Positions 46,860 through 58,048 of a stretch of 64,000 nt of DNA are shown here, one piece after another. The notes beneath the pieces are model-generated. The model was not told the DNA's origin. It searched no databases and saw nothing but the letters and a program-made list of their open reading frames with translations. This stretch comes from Planoprotostelium fungivorum (taxonomy: Eukaryota > Evosea > Variosea > Cavosteliida > Cavosteliaceae): NCBI GenBank assembly GCA_003024175.1, contig MDYQ01000661.1, forward strand, positions 124,001 through 188,000, read 5' to 3'. Both the position numbers and the translations under genes were made by a program. Within the stretch, counting starts at the first letter, position 1. Every line of letters begins with the position of its first letter.

Positions 46860-47030
46860 TGATGATCGTGGACGACGATCAGATGGTGAAGGGAAGGGGA
46901 CAAAGAAAAGACCGCGGGTGGCGTGTCCAGCTGACATCTAAGCCGCTCTCAGGATCGGAACACCTGTTCCACAAGGGGTCTTTTCTTTGTCCCCTTCCCT
47001 TCACCATCTGATCGTCGTCCACGATCATCA
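46860..47030. repeat. Perfect 54-bp inverted repeat with a 63-bp loop (foldback/MITE-like)
   Basis: The left arm 46860-46913 and right arm 46977-47030 are exact reverse complements over 54 bases, starting TGATGATCGTGGACGACGATC and ending AAGAAAAGACC. The 63-bp loop has no coding content. The element lies in the gap between the sorting nexin stop and the G8 protein start. No clear target-site duplication is visible at its ends. It could be a foldback element, a hairpin RNA source, a 3'-end element or a sequencing or assembly fold-back. Confidence 0.9.
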
Positions 47031-47117
47031 TAGGGATTCGCTTCGTGACGAGAAGACCTCCGATGGATAGTGGCATCTCAATGCCATACAGGCAAATCAT
47101 TCTTTTCCGCTCGAAAC

Positions 47118-50100
47118 ATGAGCAACCGGCTCTGGCTGTTCGTCTTCTTGGCCTTCTGCTGCGGCGTCCGAGCTCAGTGTCCAGACACTTCTCAGTACAT
47201 CCGCTGGTCAGCGAGTGAGCTGCAGAACACCATCTCTCCGTTCACAAGTTGACTCATGTTCCAGACCCATTGTGGAATACAGTCAATGCTACAGTCAACA
47301 TCACGGCTGGCCAAAAAGTCTTGCTGGATGTTGCCCCTTCGGTCGTGCTGGGTGTCATCCAGGTCAGAGGCACTCTGTTTGTCAGCAACAAGCAGATGGA
47401 ACTGCAGACACAAGGCATCGTCGTCTACTCTGGTGGCTCTCTGATCGTGGGAACACCCTCTTGTCCCATCACAGCCAAGGTCAGTCATTCAATCTCTGGC
47501 ATCTAATCTCGAACATCTCATCTCTGATGTCTCATTTCCGAAATCTCACACCACACTCCGTCTACACAAGCTCACACAAGAACAGGTGACCATCACCCTC
47601 TTTGGAAGAAAAGCCAATGCAGGAGCAGACACTCTCGGTACTGATCCGACAGCCGTACCCATTCTCGGAAACGTCGTATTCGGATCGAAAGGTATCGCAG
47701 TCGCTCAGAACGGCTCTCTGCAGATGAACGGCTATGTCAATCCTCTCGGTCCTCTTTGGTGCAGACTGTCAAAGACTGCCATGCAGGGTGACACTACTCT
47801 CACGCTGGACACGCCTGTGTACTGGAATGCAGGCGACAGCATCGTCATCTCTTCCACAGACTTCTCTGAGGTGAATGTTCACACTCGTCCTCTCTCTTTC
47901 CTTCGTGACACACGGTAGGTGCTCGACTCGAAGCTGCCCAACACATCACCCATGAACGGTGTTCCCTTTCCCGAGCAGAGTGAAACAGCTGTCATCTCTT
48001 CCATCTCAGCCGACAAGAAGACGCTGACACTGAAGACACCCCTGTCGTGGATGCACTGGGGCATCAACTACGAGAGAGCCGAAGTAGGGTGAGTTTTGAC
48101 ATGCGGCATCTTACACTCTGACATCTGATAGACTGTTGACACGCAACATCGTTGTGAGAGGAGACAACACGTCAGAGTCAGAGCTGTACGGTGGCCACGT
48201 TCTCTTGCGTCACGGACAGATCTTACAGATCACTGGAGTCGAGTTCACTCGCATGGGACAGCAGGGCATACTTGGAAGATATCCCGTGCACTTCCACATG
48301 GCCATGGATGTCTACGACATCACAGCCGCTTTGATCAATTCTTCCCTGCACAACAACTATCAGAGATGCATATCCATCCACGGTGAAGTCATGTTCTGGC
48401 AATTCGTGTCTGATATTGTATGTCAGGAACAAGCGGAGTGTTAGTGAAGCAGAACGTAGCATACAAGACGTACGGTCACTGCTACTTCCTGTGAGCTATC
48501 CTTCACCTCCACTCTTCTCTTCACATCTTGACATTCTTCAGTGAAGACGGATCCGAGACAAACAACACGTTCGATGGTAACCTCGGTGTCTACGCGAAGC
48601 TGATGTACCCTCCTCTCATTCCATCCGACGTACAACCTTCCATGTTCTGGATTACTCACCCACAGAACATCTTCAAGAACAACGCCGCCAGTTCCACCCA
48701 CGTCGGCTACTGGATCATCCCCCCTAACACCCCCCTCGGCCTCAGCGCAAAGGTTTGGCCCGACATGCAGCCAGGAAGAGCTTCGTTTATCCAACCGTTC
48801 GCTGATAATGTCGCCCACTCTTGCTACAAGGATGGATTGCAAGTCGAGGATGGCCAAGATTCTGCGGGCAATTTGGTCCAAGGTAAATCTAGCTGGAGCT
48901 TGGGACCTTCGGTGAGTTGTGTTGTCCGTTCGTGATTCGAATCAGACGTCTAATTCTGTCAGAAAGCTGACAATGTCTTTTCTCGATTTTTGGCGTACAA
49001 GTGCAGACGTTCTGCCTTCTGGGCTCTGTTCATTCCTTTCTCTGCGTATTATGACATGGTCATGCTGGACTCTGGTAATCAGCTGTTCATCGGAACGGAC
49101 ATGAACGCTCTCATCAACGTCACTTTCGTTGGAGAATCGGACAACTAGTGAGGTCAGATGATCTTACAATGTATTCAAATTCTCCAGTGGATTGGCCGTT
49201 GGCAATCGTTCTAGGTCCATTCCATCTCCTGATGGTATAGCCTATTACGTCGGAGGCTATCGTAACTACGATAACGGTGGTGGAGCCAAGTTGATCAACT
49301 GTACCTTCATCAACTTCACTTCATCGGCAGACAAGATGATGGGAGGTTTCGTCAACAGTAACACCGGTCAGTTCGGTACATTCCCCGATGGAGCGTGCTA
49401 CAACTGCAAGTTCATCAACTCCAATCCCATGGTGTCAGGCACAGACGTCAGCCTTCACTTGTACAACACCGTCAAGAACGGACTCTGTTACGCTGATGGA
49501 TCGGGCGTCATCATACCCGGTGGAGGCTGGATGGCGGGAAACCAAACGTTCTACACTACTATCCCGGGTGTCATTCCGAGACCGGAGACGAACGGTTACC
49601 TCATTCCCTCTTTCCACGGAAGGATGGTTGCCATGCACATGCCTCCGGTGGGTCATGTTCACGTGACATCCGTTCTGACTTTGCACGGCAGAATCCATAC
49701 GGTCAATCATCCCCCAATCCCAGGATCTCGACTGACACTCAGATTTACAAGGAATCAACTGGACCATCCACGGTCGTCCTCTACCGACCTCTCGGCAGCG
49801 CCCCAGACAGCCCTTACTTGTTCAGTGAGATCGATTTGATCTTGACGTTCGATTCTGACTGTGACTCAGCCGTTGGGAAAGCACCGACACCATCTCTCGG
49901 CTACTGGTCCCCTCTCTTTACCGACAGTACCGGCAGGAGAACTGCAGCACTTCCTTACCTTGATTTGTCCATTCCTGACGCGAAGAGAGGAGACTGGAAC
50001 GTTGTGGCTATTCCAGTGCCTCGAGGGGTCCAGTACAACGTGACTCACGTGTGAGTTTGTATGACGAAGAGGGAAGATGACACGCACAGGGGTGTACTAT

Positions 50101-51620
50101 TAAGACAATCGTCTCGCTGGGAAGATTTGTCACCGTCTACCACTTGGTACAACAACACGAATCAACACTTGTACGTTCTCGTCAACGAGGACTTTTGGAA
50201 TTTCTGGTTGTTCCCATACAGAAACGTATCGAGCGGAGGATATGATCACTGGCAAGTGACGATGAGCTTCTATCAGGTGAGAAGGGGTTATCGAGCGTCG
50301 AATACTGAAGGATGATCAGATCAGATCCGACTGCACTCTCGACCAATGTTCACTTCCCGGAGCTTATGTCGTACCTCCCATGCCCAGTACCATCCCTTAC
50401 GTGCTTCGCTACGACAAGTACCGTGCCAAGTTCAAGGTGAGTGAAACTTTCTCTTCTATATTCCGTACGATTGACGCGAGCACACAGACACCTGCCGGTC
50501 AGGCTGCTGCCGAGTCTCAAGTCTACCTTCAACTGTACCCCAGCAGCGTCTTGGAAGGTCCTGCGGCTGGATTCCAGATCTGGCACAACGTTCCACTTGG
50601 ATCAGCGGATATATACGCTTCGTGGGAAGATCGCTCCACTGGTCTCACTCTGGCCGATAACGTGATCGGACAGACTGCCTTCACTTCCATGATTCGCCTT
50701 TCCCGCGCTTTCTGGCAGGCAGCTGTCGATGGAAACCTTCAGATGTCGATCAGATCCATTGCAGACGGTAGACAGGTGACTTTTTCTCCCTCACCCTCTT
50801 CTCACACCCTCAGCTGTTGGTCGGTGTCTTCCAGCTGGAAAATCCCACGGCTGCCTTTGTACCACCTCCCAGTCCATCTGCGTGTGCCAAACCTTCTTAC
50901 GAGATCATGAGCGTGTACAACGGTTCGTTCGCCAGCAGCAACTACACCGCCCCCACCAACATCCAAGTGGACGGCGCGGGTACTTGCGGTGGAAAGCCTC
51001 TCATCTTGTCTCACAACACGAACCTGTACCTCAGAAACGACAGGCAAGCGATCACTGTCCCCAGCAGATTCGTTTCCCTCGAATTCTACGTGCGAGCCAC
51101 AAGATCGTTCAACAACTACAACTACTTCAATCTGTCCGTAGAAGGGACGACTCCATCTGGAAAGAATTTGGTGAGATGAGAGATGTCATCGTACGATTTC
51201 TGATGAAGAAAAGACGAACATCGTGGCCAGCAAGAGCACTGACTTCATCATCAACTCCCACGGCTGGTCTTTCGGTGAGTCTGTTACCTCATTCTGAATC
51301 GTGAGAATCAGCTGACGGGAGCAGTGAGAGTCCAACTGGCTGACATGGGTGGAAACACCATATCCGCCCTGAGACTCAGCTTCTACCATTATTCCACAGA
51401 TACACCTCTGTTGGTCGATCAGCTGAGATTCTCCACTGCAGCTCCCATCAGTCCTATCTCAATGGATAGAAAGACGTTAGCTCTCTCCTCTTCCTCAGTT
51501 TCTTCTAGCTCCTCCTCTTCTTCGCTTCAGAACGCAGATCGAGTCTTGGCGAATGGAGGAGAGGTCATCGGGGTCTGTGTCACCGTCTTTGTGGTTTCAC
51601 TCTTTGCTTTGCTCTTCTGA
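47118..51620 (+). CDS. Secreted G8-domain/parallel-beta-helix protein (CEMIP/TMEM2-like)
   Basis: Large extracellular protein with signal peptide MSNRLWLFVFLAFCCGVRA. The G8 domain follows: WNTVNATVNITAGQKVLLDV, LGVIQVRGTLFVSNKQMELQTQGIVVYSGGSLIVGTPSCPITAKVTITLFG, with the L-x-V-x-G-T-L and G-x-L-x-x-G-T-x-x-C-P signatures. A beta-helix region comes next (NIVVRGDNTSESELYGGHVLLRHGQILQITGVEFTRMGQQG, RYPVHFHM, ISIHG, VAYKTYGHCYFLEDG), very like CEMIP and TMEM2. The C-terminus has a Ser-rich stretch and ends LANGGEVIGVCVTVFVVSLFALLF, a hydrophobic end that looks like a GPI signal or single membrane helix. About 17 short introns are present. Animal relatives bind or degrade hyaluronan; the ligand here is unknown. 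Confidence 0.85.
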
Positions 51621-51756
51621 AGCTGATGACATCGGTAACGATGAATGAAAGATTTTGTCTTCCATCACAATCTTCTGTTCATCACCTCACGAGTTGATCG
51701 TGATCATCGTCGGCATCCTCATTCAGCGTCACACACAAGTCACGATCGACACCCTT

Positions 51757-52628
51757 TTATTCGACATCTTTCTCATCGACAGACACAAACTCTTTCAATG
51801 TCGTTCCTTCTTCTTTGACATTCTCCACCTCCTTCAGTGTTGGACGTTCGACTGTGGACATGAAAGCCTGATGGCTTGTCATCGCACTCCGCGATGTTCA
51901 TCCTCCCACCTCTTTCACGTTCTCTCCTGTTTTCGCTGATACCTCGAAGAAGGGAATATGGTTCACTTCTGCAAAATGTCTGCCCTCTTTGAAGGACACT
52001 TGTCTCTCTTCCTCCTTATCACTCTGTCGTGAGGTTGGAAAAGATCATCGCGGAGGGTGATCGATCACCTTGGTGCCCACGAGTGTCACTTTCACATCTT
52101 CAGAACATCTCTGTCTGATCTGATCGAGCCACTTGGACACATGATCGAAGGAGGAACGGCTGTATCGTGTGTCATTACCACGAAGATCGAGTCGAGAGGA
52201 TTCACCTTGTTACGTCATAAATGAGCAATGCACCGACTGCACCTGTACTCATCTTCAATCACTGATGATCCGCATTATCGCCTGGATCATCTTCAAACGA
52301 TGGACCTCACCTCTGTAGAATGATGAAGTCAAGGAATCATGACGTTCCTGTCCCACAGTATCCCACAGGTCCAACCAGACCTGGACGTCGTCAATTGACC
52401 TGAGCTTCATACGATCGTACTTGATTATCTTCTACGGTGACTTGCTTCACTCGGTGCACACTCTCCATGGTTTGTGAGAAATATCCATACTGGAATCGAA
52501 GGTGCAGCGTGGATTTGCCGCTCCCTGAACAGAGTTCAGAAGAGTTCTGTGGAGCTGAAATGAGAGTCACCAAAGTCGCCGATCACGACGATCTTCCTGA
52601 CATCTTTGACTCCATCTCTGAGGAACAT
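51757..52628 (-). CDS. Rab-like small GTPase
   Basis: Ras-superfamily switch protein. Splicing on the minus strand gives KIVVIGDFGGSGKSTLHLRFQYGYFS (P-loop GFGGSGKST-type, two Gly where Rabs usually have SGVGKS), a degenerate switch I region (TMESVHRVKQVTVEDNQ), VWLDLWDTVGQERHDSLTSSFYRGA (WDTVGQER, canonical switch II), GALLIYDVTSRSSFDHVSKWLDQIRQRC, VTLVGTKSD (G4 TKxD instead of NKxD) and FFEVSAKTGENVKE (G5). No C-terminal Cys pair is seen in the reading found, so prenylation is doubtful. The last junction is unresolved, with a tail ending VSVDEKDVE at a TAA inside AATAAA. The start could lie further upstream (MDLNTVYTRRNP). Confidence 0.75.
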
Positions 52629-53059
52629 GCCCTCTCTCTTCCATACTTCAGAGGGGGGTCGGAGCGGTGATATACCACCACAGTCACCACAGATTGGATT
52701 TCGTCGGGTGTATACGGTGTTCAAGTCCATCGCTCTCTGACCAGATGCAGGATCTTGAGTCACTGTCCCTTCTTGGACATCAGCTCGGGTGCCACGTGAA
52801 AGCTTCGGTTAAGTGTCTGCTTGTTGTGTTAAGTGCCAAAAATTGTTCATTTTTGTTGGGTGACGGGTGTCTTTGCATCATCTTGTCAACACGAGTTCGA
52901 CCAAACGGATGCTTGCATGTTAGGGAAGAACTGATGTGATTTGCTTGTTGCATTTCAGCTAATAGCCGGGGTCGATGTTTGTAGTTCCGACACAGCTGTC
53001 ACCTCCTTACCTAAAATTTGTTTGACAAGCCAAACAACCAAAACAAACCAAAAGCCAAC
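52629..53059. other. Divergent promoter region between Rab-like and alpha-mannosidase genes
   Basis: No independent coding frame. The 37 bases just before the mannosidase ATG are a CAAA-rich leader (CAAACAACCAAAACAAACC), consistent with an unstructured 5' UTR. A direct repeat TTAAGTG lies near 52809 and 52829. Confidence 0.45.
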
Positions 53060-56000
53060 ATGAAGACACTCGTGTTACTGTTTTTGCTCTTGAATGTCGT
53101 TGCAGCCGCCGGACTGAACGAAAAGTGAGAAGATGTTCGCAGCGAGAGGATGTTCGCAGCGACAGCTGATCTCAATCAGAGTGGACGTCTATGTTGTGAC
53201 CCATTCTCACGACGACGTTGGATGGCTCAAAACTGTGCAAGGTTACTATGATGAAAGCGTAATGTCCTGTGAATACTTTTACCTCTAAAGAAATGCAGGT
53301 TCGCAGCATCATAACCACCGTTGTCGAGGCCCTCAACGCGAATCCAGGTGCGACATCAATCGAATGAGTGTTGCATTCTGATCCTCCGTCAGCTAGAAGA
53401 TTCTCACAAGTCGAAGTGACATACCTTCGCATGTGGTGGGCCGAAGCGACATCAGCCCAGAAAGATCAGATGAAGAAGTTGGTGGACAACAAACAGTTGG
53501 AATTTAATGTGGGAGGGATGACCATGAACGACGAAGCTCTCACCACTTATTACGAAGAGATCAACCAGATGACCGACGGCTCTCATTGGTTGTGGAAGAC
53601 GTTCGGTGATTAAGATGTGAATTGTGTAATGTCCATCTGACTGCGATGGAGGTGTGAGACCGGCTTCCGTCTGGCACATCGATCCATTCGGTCATTCTAC
53701 GGCGACTGCCTCTCTTTGGTCACAGGTGAATCATCCTCCTCTGTACTTCACCAAATGCGATCTTGCATCATCTGACGTCCGATCAGATGGGCTTCGACTC
53801 CTGGGGACTCAATCGCATTCCATATTGGATCAAAGATCAGATGAAAGCGGAGAAGGGTGATTCCAACACCATCATCCATCACATCTCATCGTCTCCGACA
53901 GGTTTAGAGTTTGTTTGGCAGGGCTCTCCCTCTCTCGGTTCTGCTTCAAACATCTGGGCTCACGTGATGGATTCTCACTACAGTACCCCGACTCAGATCA
54001 ATTTCGATGGAAATTGGGACCTAAAGAAAGTGGCCGACGACACGGTGGAGAATCCGTGGGAACCGTACGTAATGACATTGGAACAGGTGACAGAGTTACG
54101 TACAAGGTCGACGTGGTACCCTCACAATAAATTGATGATCCCTTACGGTGGGAGAAGTGGTTGGTTGTAGATTGACATCTCAAGGTGATGATTTCAAGCA
54201 CGTGCACGCCGTGGAAGATTACGACAACATGGACAAATTGATCGACTACATCAACTCAAATCCGACGTACAATGTACGTACTTCGTAATGAAATTTCGGT
54301 GGAAAACTCAACTGTCACAGATGACACTGAGATACGCTTTCGTGTCAGATTACGTCAGAGATGTCAACCGTCTCAACTTGACCTGGTCCACCTTTCGAGG
54401 TGAAATCGAATGTTTTATTTCCATTTAATCTTCATCTACAACGTAGTAAAGGTGATTTCTTTCCCCTCGCTGACGTTTTCGATCGTTTTTGGACTGGCTT
54501 CTATACCTCCAGGCCCGCTTTCAAACAGTACGTCCGAAAATCAGACGCAGCCCTCGCCACTGCAGAGGTGCTCCATCTACAACTCTGTAGATGGTCGAGA
54601 TCATCTCACCTCTTCAAACAGGTCACCTTGGCCATGGGTAGTTTGACGGGAGCAGTTAAGAACGTCACCTCATCAGAAGATGAGATCCAAAAATTAAGAG
54701 AAGCTACCTCCATCGCCACTCACCACGATTCCAGTGAGCTGTACCATGCAGAAAAGTCGATGACATTTCGTCAGTTCCAGGAACGGAGACCGTCTGGGTC
54801 CAAGACGATTACAATTTGAGACTGAGAGAGGGTAACGATGCTGCGGCCGATGTTGTGAGAGACATCACTAGAGAGTGGATGGGAGTAGGCGACAACGAAG
54901 AAGTTAGAGAGTACCACGTCATAACGAATCCATTAGCGTGGGACAGGAAGGAGGTGATGACGTCATACATATCGAGTTTTCACCGACATTTCGATAGATC
55001 GTGTCGGTTTTGACCAATCGTACCGGGGCCGTCGTGCGTTACGGTGAAACCGTAGTGCCGTCCCAAGTAAGTCCCAAATATAATGAATTAAAATGCATTT
55101 ACGGACGATTTATTTCTTCGTCAGGTCAACCCCGTGCCGGTCTACTCGAAAGCAAAAGCCACCCACCGCCTCTACTTTTCCGTGAATATTCCACCCCTGT
55201 CATCGGCTACGTACAACATCGCGTACAACAATGATCCGGCCACTTTCGCATCTACCTCGAACACCCTCACCAATGGAATCGTACAATTGGATTTCAACGA
55301 GATTTCGGGTAAATTGACAAAAATAGCGGACCATCGCAGGGGTAGACAAGTGAGGGAAATCGAAACGAAGAGAAAATTGAGGGAAAACAGGTCAACGCAA
55401 CGATGGATCTGCTTCAGTACGTCGCCTCCTACGATTCACCTTACTCGACCGAGTCAAGTGAGTGATGTCATCGTGACGAATGATGACGTCATCGGCAGAC
55501 GCTTGGGTGTTCAGTCCACAGACCGACAGCGTCAAGTCGTACCCCGGGGGTCAAGATATCGCCCAGGTCAATATGACCATTTACCCTAGGGAAAACGTAC
55601 CGTACGTATTTGCCACGGCATACAAGTGAGTTTTCTGCTGATATTTTCACACTGAGGAGATATTTAGAAACGATGATGAGCCTATCATCGTTACGCCCGG
55701 GTATGCATCGGTCGATCAAGTCAGCTGCTCCATTTCCCGCGCGGATTTTGGCGGGAAATTGTCGGGCAACGGACAAGTCGATTTCATCGTATGGAATGAC
55801 TTTCCATTGAAAGACCTTCTACCTCAGGTCGAAATTCAATTGAAATTTCATCTTCATCACACAGCTCATCTTCTGGTAGGTTGAATTTGACATGGGCAGA
55901 ACTTCACTGAAAACTCCCGGATCGATCAAAGTGGCGTACAATTTCTCCGTCGCCCCTGTCGTCATCCTATCTGCATCTACAACCAGCCAGACTAAAAATA

Positions 56001-57834
56001 TACTGTTGACCGCCACTCTACAATCTGCCAACACCGATTCCTTCACAGCGACCGTTCACCGAATGGACGGAGAAGATTCCTGGAACGAGGACGACCAAGT
56101 GAGGCCCTCGTTTGATGACGTCATCACACGTCACAGGTCGTTCTACAATGGTTGGCCGTGACATCGGGAGGATACAGAGCGAGCGGCCAGCACTTCTACG
56201 CCGCAGGTACCTCCAAAGCTCCTGCGGGCCAGAAGCAGACACTGACCAAGGTATGACATCTCATCGTCTGAGAATGACGTCACGAAATACGGCAGATCGA
56301 CGTGGAATATTCCGAGAATTTTGCGCTCGATCCGGTCGTCATGGTGACACCGGTGTGTGCGTCGGGTGCCGCTTTCAACTTGAACGTGAGGAACAAGAGC
56401 GTCGGAGGATTTTCCGCGAATTTGTTCCGCTACAACGAGACATCGGAAATGTCTCTAAATTATATCTCTATACCCAGATATGCATCTGTCGAGAGGGTAG
56501 CCCGAGAGGTAAACTTGGAGGAAATTTGGAGGAACTTTCGGTTGATTTCTACAGACGAAGAATGTGGTGTACAGTGGAAAATTGGTAAAAGAGCTCCAGC
56601 AGTATTACGCTCCGAATTACGGTCAGACATACGTACAGTACGTATCAAACACCTTCCAAGCCCACATCACCGAGGTGAAGAACCTATCCAATGATTGGAA
56701 TCAATCATTTTATTTTCAATCGTTTTATTTTGATGTACCATGTGACGACGCTCAACGATGCAGGTCATCAGCGAAGTTGGGCCGATACCAGGCAGCAGAG
56801 AATTGGTTGCTAGGCTAGACACCTCCATAGCAACCGACACCACCATGTATACCGATGACAACGGTCTGGAGGTCGTACAGAGAAAATTCAGAGAAAACGT
56901 CTCCCAACTGCAGGCGGGAAATTATTTTCCCATGGTACAGAGGTAGATGTCGGTGAAATTTCGTGGTGATGACGTCATCAGGGCATTCGTCCGAGACGAA
57001 AGGGAAGACGTCGATCTACAACTTGACATCTTGTCTGATTCCTCCCACGGTATCGGTTCGTTATCAGACGGACAGGTGAGACATTCTGTGAAAGATCCGG
57101 GAATATTCGTAGAAAACTCAACTCCATCAGGTGGAGATCATGCTGCACCGCCGTCACGTTCGAGAATTCTTCGGTAACGTGAGTCCATCTACAACGAGCC
57201 ATCTCCTTTCAAACGTCATATCTGACCTCGTACAGCCCATGGACGACCAAGACGCCATCACACCCTCTCTGTGGCTGTCTATCGGTGACACGTCTTCTCA
57301 GACGTTCGTCATGAGGTACGTGTCCCTCCTTCAGCAGTTCCCGCTGTCCATTCAGAAGGTAGAAGACAATACGAGGGAGAGGCTTCACATTCCCAACGGA
57401 ATGGTCGCGTTGCCAAGCAACGTCCACCTCCTTACCCTGCGTGTCTTTGGAGGGTAACGGAGAGAGATTTGGCGGAAAAATTGACGCGGACAGGTCTTAC
57501 CTGTTGAGATTGCAGCACATCTTCGCTGCGGATGAACACCAAGTGTATTCGAAACCGGTGAAGGTGACAGCACGATGACGATGACGATGAGATGCGAATG
57601 AGAGTGACGCGAAGACAGGTGCATCTGAAGAGAGTCGTGGGTGACCTCTTTAAAAATGCGACCATCACAGAGTACAACTTGAGTGCCAACCAACCCGTTG
57701 ATGAGATGACACCTCTAAAGTGGAACACGAAAGAGGGAGATGAAGGTCATCCCTATCAACGTGTGCCTCTGAGAGAGGACGGTGTCCTCATCTTACAGCC
57801 CATGGAGATCAGAACCTTCTTGATGGATGTCTGA
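53060..57834 (+). CDS. Lysosomal-type alpha-mannosidase (GH38)
   Basis: Glycoside hydrolase that trims mannose from N-glycans in lysosomes or outside the cell. Signal peptide MKTLVLLFLLLNVVAAAG. The catalytic domain starts VDVYVVTHSHDDVGWLKTV (H-x-D zinc ligands), continues FSQVEVTYLRMWWAEA and FNVGGMTMNDEALTTYYEEINQMTDGSHWL, and has [30 protein letters not shown], whose WHIDPFGHS carries the nucleophile Asp. Mid-domain IATHHDSSELYHAEK and NPLAWDRKE match MAN2B1. The C-terminal beta domain ends PMEIRTFLMDV. More than 25 introns are present; five hold TGACGTCA. A 17-bp tandem duplication fills the first intron. AATAAA lies 27 nt after the stop. Confidence 0.92.
53132..53165 (+). repeat. 17-bp tandem duplication in the first alpha-mannosidase intron
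   Basis: GATGTTCGCAGCGAGAG is followed directly by GATGTTCGCAGCGACAG, one base different. Together they make up most of this short intron. Confidence 0.9.
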
Positions 57835-57860
57835 CGGCCATCGGTTCCGATCATGTGAAA

Positions 57861-57866
57861 AATAAA
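57861..57866 (+). promoter_or_regulatory. Poly(A) signal of the alpha-mannosidase gene
   Basis: AATAAA 27 nt after the stop codon and just before the TATA-like element of the next gene. Confidence 0.55.
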
Positions 57867-57887
57867 GAACACGCATGCAACACGGCC

Positions 57888-57895
57888 TATAAAAG
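57888..57895 (+). promoter_or_regulatory. TATA-box-like element upstream of the ankyrin-TKL kinase
   Basis: TATAAAAG lies about 150 bp before the kinase ATG and 22 bp past the mannosidase poly(A) signal, in a 214-bp intergenic gap. Confidence 0.4.
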
Positions 57896-58048
57896 TTGGC
57901 GTCACCCCGCTCTTATCTGTGATGTGTCTAAGTGGAGATTCATAGGGTTGTAGGACCTTTTCAACAGTTGACACCATGCTTCCGCAGCCCTTTTGTTCTC
58001 AATGCGTTGAAACTCTACACCACATCGGGACATAGACAGATCATCATC

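Noticed and set aside
46860-47030. Reading the inverted repeat as a complete DNA transposon
   Set aside because: The 63-bp interior has no transposase coding capacity and no target-site duplication is visible; only a non-autonomous element is conceivable.
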